Assembly: GCA_038531315.1 (NCBI GenBank)
Contig: JBCBBT010000005.1
Location: 1-64,000, forward strand
From: JAJFFW01 sp038531315
GTDB taxonomy: Bacteria > Pseudomonadota > Alphaproteobacteria > Caulobacterales > Parvularculaceae
Direction: 5' to 3'
DNA length: 64,000 nt
The notes beneath the pieces were generated by a model. It saw only the letters and a program-made list of their open reading frames with translations. It searched no databases and had not been told where the DNA came from. Made by a program: the position numbers and the translations under genes. This document shows, piece by piece, positions 50,722 through 59,014 of this stretch (within the stretch, counting starts at the first letter, position 1; every line of letters starts with the position of its first letter).

Positions 50722-51330
50722 ATGATGCAAAACGTTGATACCAGCGGCCGTGAAGCGGCCATTCCTGTCTCAAACGAAGACGGCGCGCCGCCGGAAGGCC
50801 TCCCGGAGGACGCATCGCTGCTGATCGTCGACGACGACGAGCCGTTTCGCAATCGCCTCGGCCGGGCGATGGAAAAGCGCGGCTTCGCCCCAACCCTTGC
50901 GGGCGGCGTGAAAGAAGCGATCAATGCCGTGACAGTTGGCGCACCGGCATTCGCGGTTGTCGACCTGCGGCTGGAAGACGGTGATGGACTTGAGGTCGTT
51001 AATGCTATTCACGAAGCCCGTGACGACTGCCGCGTCGTGATGCTCACCGGCTATGGCAACATCGCCACTGCTGTCGCCGCGGTGAAAGCTGGTGCGATCG
51101 ACTATTTGTCGAAGCCAGCGGACGCGGACGATGTTGAAAAAGCGCTCTTGGCGTCACCCGGGGAGCGCCCCCATCCGCCGGAAAACCCGATGTCCGCCGA
51201 TCGCGTGCGTTGGGAGCATATCCAACGCGTCTATGAATTATGCGATCACAACGTGTCGGAAACGGCGCGCCGTCTTGGCATGCATCGGCGCACGCTGCAG
51301 CGAATTCTCGCCAAGCGCGCGCCGCGCTAG
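50722..51330 (+). CDS. regA: Redox response regulator RegA/PrrA
   Basis: This protein of about 202 residues has a receiver domain (SLLIVDDDEPFRNRL, phospho-acceptor Asp81 in FAVVDLRLEDGDG, VVMLTGYGNIATAVAAVKAG). A Fis-type helix-turn-helix at the C-terminus (NVSETARRLGMHRRTLQRIL) is very close to the RegA/ActR/PrrA consensus. The start is one of two adjacent ATGs (50722 or 50725); GAAGG lies five bases before the first. The 164-bp spacer from regB holds an 11-bp palindrome, TTGTAATACAA at 50609-50619, that may belong to a separate regA promoter. Confidence 0.95.
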   Translation: MMQNVDTSGREAAIPVSNEDGAPPEGLPEDASLLIVDDDEPFRNRLGRAMEKRGFAPTLAGGVKEAINAVTVGAPAFAVVDLRLEDGDGLEVVNAIHEARDDCRVVMLTGYGNIATAVAAVKAGAIDYLSKPADADDVEKALLASPGERPHPPENPMSADRVRWEHIQRVYELCDHNVSETARRLGMHRRTLQRILAKRAPR

Positions 51331-51339
51331 GGGTAATGA

Positions 51340-51960
51340 CTACGGCGTGATTTCGAAAATCTCGCCGTTTGAAATCTCGCCGTAAAGCGTGATGTCCGCG
51401 GCGATGAAATTGCCGGTAATCTGACCGAAAGTTCGCCCAAAACAGACATCGAACGAAATCGTGCGCCCTTCACTGGTATCGCCCGCCATTGGCGCATCCG
51501 TGAGAAGCGTCCCGCCAAAGTCCAAGGGGCTGACGCCAGGGAAAATGCGCTCGATATCGGTCACCCGCAGGGCTGCGCGCCGCAATGGGAGCGGCCCCCG
51601 GCCTGCTTCTATCTGGACGAGATTGATGTCCGGCTTGAATTCCGAATTGTCGAGGGACGCTATGCCGCGAACCCTGACATGAACCGCCTTTAGGGTAAGC
51701 ACTTTACCTTCGGGAGCCGAGAATGTCTGGCACGTGTCATCAGCGCCGGTCCCATGATTGAGAAAAACACCCGCATAAAACGGTTCAACTGAGGTATCTG
51801 CAACTGCGACCGGATTTGCCGGATCGTTTTGCACCTCTACCGCCACCGGATTGGTCACCGTCACCGGCGTCGACCGCTGCGCATGGGCCGGCCCAGCGAC
51901 GAGCAAGCCCGTAACGGCGACTGTTGAAATAAATAAAGCTGCTGTTGATCGAATAACCAT
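51340..51960 (-). CDS. Secreted protein of unknown function
   Basis: This 206-residue protein has a clear signal peptide (FISTVAVTGLLVAGPAHAQ). The mature part starts with a low-complexity Val/Asn/Pro strand region (TVTNPVAVEVQNDPANPVAV). A beta-rich domain follows, with two distant cysteines (DDTCQTF and FDVCFGR) that could pair. I do not recognise a family. It converges on regA with a 9-bp gap, and its start faces the divergent M16 peptidase promoter. Confidence 0.75.
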   Translation of the reverse strand: MVIRSTAALFISTVAVTGLLVAGPAHAQRSTPVTVTNPVAVEVQNDPANPVAVADTSVEPFYAGVFLNHGTGADDTCQTFSAPEGKVLTLKAVHVRVRGIASLDNSEFKPDINLVQIEAGRGPLPLRRAALRVTDIERIFPGVSPLDFGGTLLTDAPMAGDTSEGRTISFDVCFGRTFGQITGNFIAADITLYGEISNGEIFEITP

Positions 51961-52292
51961 AAACCTCCCCTTGTACTGATATTGAAAAGGTCGTGGTTAT
52001 CCATGAGCGCTGCTGTGACTTAGATCACCGAAGAGCGAACTTGGCTATTTTCTCTTCGTTAGCTGAACGCTGCCCCCTTAAAAATTGGCCCAAGAGCGTA
52101 TGGTCGAAACGAGAGACGCCGGCTATTCGTGAATATTCGCCAAAACGACGCAGTCTGCGCCGAACTGCAGTATTTGCGCGACAACCCGAAACCCGTGTTA
52201 TTGACCGTATGCGCTCTGGCGCTGATGCTACCAAATCAAAACCGGCCGAGAGCGCAAGCCCATCGGCCGTCGACCTTAGAGGGAATGGTTTC
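51961..52292. other. 332-bp intergenic region between divergent secreted-protein and M16 genes
   Basis: This interval should carry both divergent promoters. A TTGACC at 52201-52206 with GATGCT 17 bases on is a poor candidate for the M16 promoter. The M16 reading frame stays open upstream to 51993, but that stretch lacks a signal peptide start or family pattern. I saw no RNA gene or repeat. Confidence 0.5.
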
Positions 52293-55019
52293 ATGCGTTT
52301 ACTGAGAACTTTCGCCGCGACACTGGCCGCCGCTACGCCGCTTGCCGGGGCATCAGCGGCAGATATCGAAATACCTTATGAAAAATTCACGCTTGATAAC
52401 GGCCTGACCGTCATCGTGCACGAGGACCGCAAGGCGCCGGTGGTCGCCGCGTCGGTCTGGTACAAAGTTGGATCGAAGGACGAACCAGAAGGCAAAACCG
52501 GCTTTGCGCACTTATTTGAACATCTGATGTTCAACGGGTCGGAAAACTATGACGACGATTGGTTTAAGCCGCTTCAGGAAGTCGGTGCGACGGGCCTGAA
52601 CGGTACGACAAATTTCGACCGAACAAATTACTTTCAGACAGTGCCGACGCCCGCACTTGATCGCATCTTGTGGATGGAATCCGACCGCATGGGCCATTTT
52701 CTTGGCGCTGTCACACAAGAAAAACTCGATGAGCAACGCGGCGTTGTACAAAACGAAAAACGTCAGGGTGAGAACCAACCTTACGGACGCGTCTTTACGC
52801 AGGTTTTCGAAGGATTGTTTCCTAAAGGCCATCCTTATGCGCATAGCGTTATTGGATCGCTTGCAGACCTCGATGCGGCGTCGCTCGACGACGTGAAAGA
52901 CTGGTTCCGTCAGTATTACGGCCCAAATAACGCAATCGTTGTTCTCGCCGGCGACATCAACACCGAGCAAGCGCGCACCAAGGTAGAAAAATATTTCGGC
53001 GACATTCCGCCCGGACCGCCATTGACAAAGTGGCAAGCCTGGGTGCCGTCGCGAGACTTTAATTCGCGCGAAGTGATGTACGATCAGGTGCCCCAGGCGC
53101 GGATTTATCGCCTGTGGGTGACCCCGGAGGATACCGACCCGGTATCATCCGATCTGTTTATTGCCGCCAGCGTTCTTGGCGATGGCAAGAATTCCCGTCT
53201 CTATAAGGATCTTGTGTACGACAAACAGATTGCGACCGACGTCGGCGTGTTCAATTTCGAGCTACAGATGGCGTCAATATTTGGCGTCACCGTCGACATT
53301 AAGCCCGGCGAAGATGTTGAAAAAGTTGAGGCGGAGCTCGACGCTCAGATCGCTGCATTTTTGTCGAGAGGCCCGACGAAAGCTGAAGTCGATCTTGTTT
53401 CGACAAAAACAAAAGCGAGCACCATAAGAGGCCTGGAACAGGTTGGCGGCTTCGGCGGCAAAGCGGTAACGCTGGCGCAGGGGGAACTCGTTGCGGGCGA
53501 TCCGTCCTACCGCCTCAAAGAACTGGACGAACTTGACGCGGCGACGCCGCGCTCAGTTCTGAGCGCCGCGAAGAAATGGTTGGACGAGGGCTGGTACCAA
53601 ATTACAGTTCTTCCCCAGCCTGATCTCACAAACATTAGCGAAGGCGTCGATCGCTCAACGGGCCTCCCGGCCGTCGCGGGGGAAACGGCGCTTGATTTCC
53701 CGGATGTCGCACAGGCGACCCTTTCCAATGGCATGGAAGTCATTCTCGCTGAACGCTCGACAATTCCTGTCATCAATGTCGCCTTGCAATTTGATGCAGG
53801 ATACGCCGCTGATGCAGGCGGCAAGCTTGGACTGGCGAATTTCGCCGCCGCCATGCTTGATGAAGGCGCTGGCAATTACGATGCGCTAGAGCTGGCTGCT
53901 GAACTTGAAAAACTTGGCGCCACCATCGGCGCTGGGTCTAATCTCGACAAAACTTCGGTGACGCTGTCCGCGCTGAAAGAAAACCTCACGCCGTCAATCG
54001 CATTGCTTGGCGACGTCGTCCGCAGGCCCACTTTCAGTACTGAAGAAATCGAACGTCAACGCAAACTGATCCTGACCGGTATCGCTCAGGAAAAAGCGCA
54101 ACCGATTTCTATCGCCCTGCGCTTGCTGCCGCCCTTGATGTTCGGCGCCGATCACGCCTATGGCATCCCGCTGACCGGCTCCGGCGCCGAGGACGTCGTT
54201 TCTGCGCTTTCCCGTGAAGATCTCGTGGCGTTCAAAGACCAGTGGCTGCGCCCGGATAACGGCAAAATATTTGTTGTCGGCGACACGACGATGGCGGAAA
54301 TCAAGCCTTTGCTCGAGCGCACCTTCGGCAATTGGCGCGCATCGGGCGAGAAAACAACCAAGAACATCGCGGAGGTCTCCCTCCCTGACGGACCGCGCGT
54401 TGTTCTGATTGACCGTCCAGGATCTCCGCAGTCTTTCATTCTGGCCGGCCACGTCGCACCCCCGACGGGCGCCCCGAATAATATCGCCATCAACGCCATG
54501 AACGAGATTATCGGCGGCAATTTTGTGTCGCGCCTCAATCTCAATCTGCGCGAAGACAAGGGCTGGTCCTATGGTGTACGGACACTATTTTTGGGCGCTG
54601 AAGGCCAACGGCCGTTTGTATTCTTTGCGCCCGTCCAAACCGACAAGACAGGCGCGTCGATTGCGGAAGCCAAGAAGGAGTTCGCTGCATTTCTCGGCGC
54701 GCAACCGCCGACAGCAGAGGAACTCGAGCGCGTGAAACTCGACAATATTCGCTCTTTGCCGGGACAATTCGAAACATCAAGCGCGGTTCTGGGCTCGCTT
54801 CAATCAAGTGATCGGTTTGGCAGACCGCTGAATTACCCTGAAACCCTACCTGAAAAATATCAGGGATTGTCGGTTGACGATGCGAAGGCGGCTGCGAGCG
54901 AAGTCCTTCACCCCGACAAGTTTGTTTGGGTGATCATCGGCGATGCTGAAAAGATCAAAGGCGACCTCGAAAACGCCGGTATTGGACCGGTCGAGGTTAA
55001 GGCGCTGTCGGATCTTTAG
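52293..55019 (+). CDS. M16 family zinc metallopeptidase (two-module, periplasmic)
   Basis: This 908-residue pitrilysin/insulinase-type protein has a signal peptide (MRLLRTFAATLAAATPLAGA). The first M16 module carries the inverted zinc motif HLFEH (His73, Glu76, His77), with the third ligand in QRGVVQNEKR. A second, inactive-type module starts near residue 470 and has no HxxEH. This active/inactive pairing is normal for the family, which degrades peptides or processes proteins in the periplasm. The ATG at 52293 has GAGGG nine bases upstream. A strong terminator follows 20 bases after the stop. Confidence 0.94.
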   Translation: MRLLRTFAATLAAATPLAGASAADIEIPYEKFTLDNGLTVIVHEDRKAPVVAASVWYKVGSKDEPEGKTGFAHLFEHLMFNGSENYDDDWFKPLQEVGATGLNGTTNFDRTNYFQTVPTPALDRILWMESDRMGHFLGAVTQEKLDEQRGVVQNEKRQGENQPYGRVFTQVFEGLFPKGHPYAHSVIGSLADLDAASLDDVKDWFRQYYGPNNAIVVLAGDINTEQARTKVEKYFGDIPPGPPLTKWQAWVPSRDFNSREVMYDQVPQARIYRLWVTPEDTDPVSSDLFIAASVLGDGKNSRLYKDLVYDKQIATDVGVFNFELQMASIFGVTVDIKPGEDVEKVEAELDAQIAAFLSRGPTKAEVDLVSTKTKASTIRGLEQVGGFGGKAVTLAQGELVAGDPSYRLKELDELDAATPRSVLSAAKKWLDEGWYQITVLPQPDLTNISEGVDRSTGLPAVAGETALDFPDVAQATLSNGMEVILAERSTIPVINVALQFDAGYAADAGGKLGLANFAAAMLDEGAGNYDALELAAELEKLGATIGAGSNLDKTSVTLSALKENLTPSIALLGDVVRRPTFSTEEIERQRKLILTGIAQEKAQPISIALRLLPPLMFGADHAYGIPLTGSGAEDVVSALSREDLVAFKDQWLRPDNGKIFVVGDTTMAEIKPLLERTFGNWRASGEKTTKNIAEVSLPDGPRVVLIDRPGSPQSFILAGHVAPPTGAPNNIAINAMNEIIGGNFVSRLNLNLREDKGWSYGVRTLFLGAEGQRPFVFFAPVQTDKTGASIAEAKKEFAAFLGAQPPTAEELERVKLDNIRSLPGQFETSSAVLGSLQSSDRFGRPLNYPETLPEKYQGLSVDDAKAAASEVLHPDKFVWVIIGDAEKIKGDLENAGIGPVEVKALSDL

Positions 55020-55033
55020 CGCTGGCTTATTGC

Positions 55034-55405
55034 TTATACAAAAGGCAGGCGGCGCGCGTCGCCGCCTGCCTTTTCGTCTCTATAAAGCCGATAGGCTGCG
55101 TCGATTTTTTGTGATTCTTCCTTTGACGGATCATTTTGCGACGGCTCATCCGGATCGGATTTGCGGATTTGGCGCGCAATCCATTCCGGCAAGATCGACT
55201 CCAGGTTTTCAAAACGCCGATCAAGCCAGCTCCAGCGCTGGCGCATCCAACGTACAAACGCCGGCGCCGACGCCGTTAGTAGAAGGAGCCCGACAGCCAC
55301 AAATATGATCCCAAATGGCGCCGGGGACGGCGTCAGGATGATGCCAACAAGAATGAGGACGGTTGCAAAAATCGAAACCAGAATGCGAAAAATGAAGTTG
55401 AACAT
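55034..55405 (-). CDS. Small membrane protein of unknown function
   Basis: This 123-residue protein has two hydrophobic helices (about residues 5-22 and 30-47) joined by TPSPAPFG, resembling the short PGPGW-type membrane proteins. A charged cytoplasmic tail follows. The last dozen codons (ending ARRLPFV) lie inside the bidirectional terminator hairpin of the convergent M16 gene, which is unusual. Function unknown. Confidence 0.7.
   Translation of the reverse strand: MFNFIFRILVSIFATVLILVGIILTPSPAPFGIIFVAVGLLLLTASAPAFVRWMRQRWSWLDRRFENLESILPEWIARQIRKSDPDEPSQNDPSKEESQKIDAAYRLYRDEKAGGDARRLPFV
55040..55074. terminator. Bidirectional intrinsic terminator between M16 and the small membrane protein
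   Basis: GGCAGGCGGCG (55044-55054) pairs perfectly with CGCCGCCTGCC (55060-55070) around a 5-base loop, flanked by AAAA on the left and TTTT on the right. With the A/T flanks the stem reaches 15 bp. It starts 20 bases after the M16 stop and overlaps the coding end of the minus-strand gene. Confidence 0.9.
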
Positions 55406-55524
55406 GAGCGGCGTCCCGCTTCCACTGCGCCATCGCTGTGAGGAATTAAAGTCTACGGACGCGAGGGCGCGGGTTCAATGATTGACAGAAATTCTGCGCG
55501 CAACGGGCGCGACGAGAACGTCCT

Positions 55525-56355
55525 ATGCGCCGCGCTTTGAAATGGTTCTTATTTGCAACGCTTGGCGCATACGCCTTGGTGCTTAGCGTTCTGTTTATCG
55601 TTCAACGCCAGTTTTATTACTACCCCGATCAAACACAGTATACGCCTGAAACGGCGGGGCTGTCTGAGTTTGAAGCCATTGCGCCGGATACTGAAGCGGG
55701 CGGTCTTTACTCCTGGTTTCGACAGCCGGACAATCCCGATGCGCCGGTAATTGTCTATGCGCATGGCAATGCCGGCTCGCTCGCATTTTACGCTTTCGAG
55801 CTGAACATGATGGCCGATTGGGGGTTCGGCGTGATGGCCGTGGGGTATCCGGGTTATGGCGGCGCGCCGGGCGCCCCGAGCGAGGACGCTCTCGCGGGCG
55901 CGGCGTCGGCCTCTTATGACTGGCTGAGGCGGCAAGGCTATGACGCGGAAAATATCGTCATCTACGGTCACTCGTTGGGCGCTGGCGTAGCGACGCGGCT
56001 TGCCGCTGAAAAAAAAGCAGCTGGCCTTATCCTTTCTGCGCCTTTCACCTCAATGACCGATATGGCGGCGAGGCAAGCGCCTTGGCTGCTTGGCGCGTCT
56101 TTTCTGGTGCGCGACCGCTTTGCCAATGATGCGCGGATTGCAACGATCAAAATGCCGCTTATCTGGATTCACGGCTTGAGAGATCAGCTCATCCCTTACG
56201 AGATGGGCGCTCGGCTCTATGGCGCCGCAGGCGCGCCGAAATGCGCGTTTGCTTTAGAGAACGCTGCACATAACAATGTGTGGGCGCGTGGGGGCGGCGC
56301 AGTCGTAAAGGCGCAAGCCAAAGCGCTGGTCGCCGGTAATCCTTGTACTTCCTAA
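55525..56355 (+). CDS. Membrane-anchored alpha/beta hydrolase (ABHD13/Bem46-like)
   Basis: This 276-residue protein has one N-terminal hydrophobic helix (WFLFATLGAYALVLSVLFIV), then an alpha/beta hydrolase. VIVYAHGNAGSLAFY is the oxyanion segment, IYGHSLGAGVA the nucleophile elbow (GxSxG), WIHGLRDQLIPYEM carries the acid, and ENAAHNNVW the His. The set is typical of the Bem46/ABHD13 group, whose substrates are mostly unknown. It is the first of a short plus-strand run with rppH and the pseudouridine synthase. Confidence 0.88.
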   Translation: MRRALKWFLFATLGAYALVLSVLFIVQRQFYYYPDQTQYTPETAGLSEFEAIAPDTEAGGLYSWFRQPDNPDAPVIVYAHGNAGSLAFYAFELNMMADWGFGVMAVGYPGYGGAPGAPSEDALAGAASASYDWLRRQGYDAENIVIYGHSLGAGVATRLAAEKKAAGLILSAPFTSMTDMAARQAPWLLGASFLVRDRFANDARIATIKMPLIWIHGLRDQLIPYEMGARLYGAAGAPKCAFALENAAHNNVWARGGGAVVKAQAKALVAGNPCTS

Positions 56356-56445
56356 CTGGTTCCACGCATTAACCCTGCGACCGCTTTTTTTATCGCCTCG
56401 CGAGCGCGCCGCCCCGCTAAAGCAGACAACCATGGGAAAAATTCT

Positions 56446-56967
56446 GTGAGCATAGAAAAAATCCTGCAGCGCTACAGGCCCAATGTCGGCGTTATGCTTT
56501 TCAATTGTGACGCTCAGGTGTGGATTGGGCGGCGGGTCGGCGGCTTTGCAGATATCGATCCCGTTTTTGGCGAAGGCCCCGATCAGTGGCGATGGCAAAT
56601 GCCGCAGGGCGGCATAGATGAAGGCGAAGACATCGAAACCGCAGCGCGACGGGAGCTGAAGGAAGAAACCGGCGTGTCATCGGCGACCATCATCGCCGTG
56701 ACGCCGGGCTGGCTCGCCTATGATTTTCCACCCGCCTACAAGAAGAAACACTGGAAGGGTCAGCGCCAAAAATGGGCGGCCATGCAATTTGACGGCCCCA
56801 CGTCGGAAGTCGTTCTTGATGCAGATGAACATCAAGAATTTGACGACTGGCGCTGGGCCGAACTTGAGGAAGTTACCGATCTCATCGTGCCGTTTAAGCG
56901 GCACGTCTATGCCGAGATTGTTAGCGCTTTTACGCCATTGCGCGATTTCATGAGACGTCAGAAATGA
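56446..56967 (+). CDS. rppH: RNA pyrophosphohydrolase (Nudix)
   Basis: This 173-residue enzyme removes pyrophosphate from the 5' end of mRNA, triggering decay. The Nudix box is GGIDEGEDIETAARRELKEE followed by TGVS, with the metal-binding RELKEE. RYRPNVGVMLFN and WRWQMPQGGIDEGED are typical of RppH rather than other Nudix enzymes. The start is GTG at 56446. Its stop overlaps the next gene by 4 bp. Confidence 0.93.
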   Translation: MSIEKILQRYRPNVGVMLFNCDAQVWIGRRVGGFADIDPVFGEGPDQWRWQMPQGGIDEGEDIETAARRELKEETGVSSATIIAVTPGWLAYDFPPAYKKKHWKGQRQKWAAMQFDGPTSEVVLDADEHQEFDDWRWAELEEVTDLIVPFKRHVYAEIVSAFTPLRDFMRRQK

Positions 56968-57659
56968 ACGGCCGTCTTTTTTCTCAGGACTTTCTGATTG
57001 AGCGTATTCTGCATCGAGACGGGCTTATTTTGGTGATCGACAAACCGGCTGGCATCCCGGTGCATGCCGGTCCATCGAAGATCAAAGACGGCGGCGACAA
57101 TCTTGAAAACTATTTTGAAGCGCTGCGTTTCGGCCTGCCGCGACAGCCAGCGCTGGCGCACAGGCTCGACCGCGATACGTCGGGATGCCTTATCCTTGGC
57201 CGCCACCCTAAAGCGCTCCGCAAACTCGGTAAGCTTTTTCAGGAGGGGCGCATCGAAAAGACTTATCTTGCGGTCTGCGCTCATGCGCCGGACGCGCCTT
57301 CAGGCCGTATAGAAGCGCCGCTTGAAAAAATCAGCAGCGCAAAGGGTTGGCGTGTTGAGATTTCACCTTCTGGCAAGCCAGCGGCGACGACCTATCGAAC
57401 GATCGCGCAATCCGGCGACCACTGCGTCATTGAAGCGAAACCAAAGACTGGCCGAACGCACCAGATACGCGTTCACCTGGCGTCCATCGGCGCGCCGATA
57501 CTCGGTGATCCTCAGTATGGAAATCTGACGCAACAAGAACGGTCCGGTCCGATGCTGCTGCATGCGTCAAAAGTGATCATTCCCATGCAATCGGGCAAAC
57601 CGGCAATCCAAGTCGAAGCGCCATCGCCAAAAACAATGATCCCTTTCTTGAAGGCTTAA
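56964..57659 (+). CDS. RluA-family pseudouridine synthase
   Basis: This 231-residue RNA-modifying enzyme has the catalytic Asp in AHRLDRDTSGCLILGR, the RluA signature. VIDKPAGIPVHAGP and KPKTGRTHQIRVHLASIGAPILGDPQYG are the flanking conserved blocks. There is no N-terminal S4 domain, so it resembles the short RluA/TruC types. The RNA target (23S rRNA or tRNA) cannot be told from sequence alone. It is translationally coupled to rppH (ATGA). Confidence 0.92.
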   Translation: MNGRLFSQDFLIERILHRDGLILVIDKPAGIPVHAGPSKIKDGGDNLENYFEALRFGLPRQPALAHRLDRDTSGCLILGRHPKALRKLGKLFQEGRIEKTYLAVCAHAPDAPSGRIEAPLEKISSAKGWRVEISPSGKPAATTYRTIAQSGDHCVIEAKPKTGRTHQIRVHLASIGAPILGDPQYGNLTQQERSGPMLLHASKVIIPMQSGKPAIQVEAPSPKTMIPFLKA

Positions 57660-57714
57660 GACTTATCAACAAGTTGCCTTCAACCATGAGGGGAAAAACG
57701 CCCGGCGATTCTGG

Positions 57715-57742
57715 TTGACTTACCGAATTTTCACAATACGGT
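57715..57742 (+). promoter_or_regulatory. Candidate sigma-70 promoter for the third VPLPA-CTERM gene
   Basis: TTGACT (57715-57720) and TACGGT (57737-57742) are separated by 16 bases, ending 30 bases before the ATG at 57772. The -35 is good and the -10 is mediocre. Confidence 0.35.
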
Positions 57743-57771
57743 CAGCAATGGAGAGAGAATTGGGGAAAATC

Positions 57772-58401
57772 ATGAAATTCTTTTCAATTGCCGCGGCAGC
57801 GGCGGTTTTTATGTCGTCTACGGCTCACGCAACAGACTTCACATTCAACATTTCCTTCGACGGAAGCGATGTCAGCATCGACGCCGGCTCTGACGTCCCA
57901 GAAGGCGCGTCTTTCGAAGTTGGCGATACGTTCGCGCTGACATTCGCCGCTACGGACGACAGTTTCTGGCGGGTTTTGGAAGACTATTCAGCCTTTGTGC
58001 CGTTGTCATTTGCCACAACTGAAGGGGCGGCCCGGACGGCGAACATTGACACGCAATTCCTGTTGGACGGCGCGGTTGTCAACAGCACCAGTGAAACAGC
58101 GACGCAATCAAGCTTTCATATCGGCGCGGAGAACTTTGATCTGGTGTCGGGGCTCGAATTCGACACAATTACGCTGAATTGGGAATTCGTCAGTATCGAT
58201 GATCCGCTCGTGGCGACAATTATCAGTTTTTCAACTGATATCTTTAACGGCTTTGGTCAAGCTGGCGTCGCGCCGTTCTTCCGGGCCGACGATATCGCCT
58301 TTATCACTGACGCGGTTGTACCGCTCCCGGGCGCAGCCGTGCTCTTTGGAACGGCGTTGTTAGGCGGGGCCGCCGCGCGCAGGCGAAAAAAAGCGGCCTG
58401 A
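57772..58401 (+). CDS. VPLPA-CTERM exosortase-sorted surface protein (third)
   Basis: This 209-residue secreted protein has a signal peptide (MKFFSIAAAAAVFMSSTAHA) and a beta-rich body with no named domain. The C-terminal tail is a clear sorting signal: VVPLPGAAVLFGTALLGGAA followed by ARRRKKAA. The body is not obviously related to the two tandem paralogs near 38 kb. The ATG at 57772 is chosen for the signal peptide and the GGGGA upstream. A strong terminator follows. Confidence 0.85.
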   Translation: MKFFSIAAAAAVFMSSTAHATDFTFNISFDGSDVSIDAGSDVPEGASFEVGDTFALTFAATDDSFWRVLEDYSAFVPLSFATTEGAARTANIDTQFLLDGAVVNSTSETATQSSFHIGAENFDLVSGLEFDTITLNWEFVSIDDPLVATIISFSTDIFNGFGQAGVAPFFRADDIAFITDAVVPLPGAAVLFGTALLGGAAARRRKKAA

Positions 58402-58421
58402 CACGGCAAGAAATTCAAAAG

Positions 58422-58450
58422 AAAAAGCGCTCCAAAAGGAGCGCTTTTTT
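58422..58450. terminator. Bidirectional terminator between the VPLPA-CTERM gene and atpC
   Basis: AGCGCTCC (58426-58433) pairs with GGAGCGCT (58438-58445) around AAAA, flanked by an A run and six T residues. It should end the VPLPA gene on the plus strand and the ATP synthase operon on the minus strand. Confidence 0.9.
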
Positions 58451-58486
58451 ATTGCGAGAATGTTGCCGGGTTTAGCGTAACGATCG

Positions 58487-58885
58487 CTAGAGCGCCGCTT
58501 GTAATTCTTTTAACTGCGATAGTTCTGTTTCCGCACTTAACCGGGTTTCCGGCAGCGTATCCGTATCCGAGAGATCCTCTTCGCAATTTTTGATGCGACG
58601 CGCGATCTCATCGCGGTCAAGTTCGGCGACCGGAATGGCTTCTTCGGCCAAAATCGTAAGACCGGCAGGCGTCGCCTCGGCAAATCCGCCCCTTACAAAG
58701 ACTCGCGTCTCAGCGCCTTCTACCGTGTATTTAACGATGCCCGGCGCGAGCACCGTCATGAAAGGGGCATGACCGGGCAAAATGCCGACCATTCCCTCGA
58801 CGCCGGGCGCCTCCACGATGTCGGCTTCGACCGACGCGAGCGAGCGCTCAGGAGAGACGAGGTTAAAGTGAAGCTTATCTGCCAT
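58487..58885 (-). CDS. atpC: F1 ATP synthase epsilon subunit
   Basis: This 132-residue central-stalk subunit carries the beta-sandwich (LHFNLVSPERSLASVEADIV, EGMVGILPGHAPFMTVLAPG) and a C-terminal helical hairpin (ELDRDEIARRI...SQLKELQAAL) that can inhibit ATP hydrolysis. I choose the ATG at 58885; GGAG lies nine bases upstream, and a second ATG at 58891 is possible. It is the last gene of the operon, separated from atpD by a gene of unknown function. Confidence 0.93.
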   Translation of the reverse strand: MADKLHFNLVSPERSLASVEADIVEAPGVEGMVGILPGHAPFMTVLAPGIVKYTVEGAETRVFVRGGFAEATPAGLTILAEEAIPVAELDRDEIARRIKNCEEDLSDTDTLPETRLSAETELSQLKELQAAL

Positions 58886-59014
58886 TTTCATATTCTCCAG
58901 CGCCGAACGCATGCACCGCCGCCGCTTCTGTCACCAAGGTTTTCACAATTGGTCGCCTTGGCTATCAAAAAAACGTTCCGAAACATCGTATTTCCTATTC
59001 ACGATCTCGCACGC

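Noticed and set aside
51993..52292. N-terminal extension of the M16 peptidase by 100 codons
   Set aside because: The extension lacks a family match and would bury the signal peptide; the ATG at 52293 has a ribosome site and a clean signal sequence.
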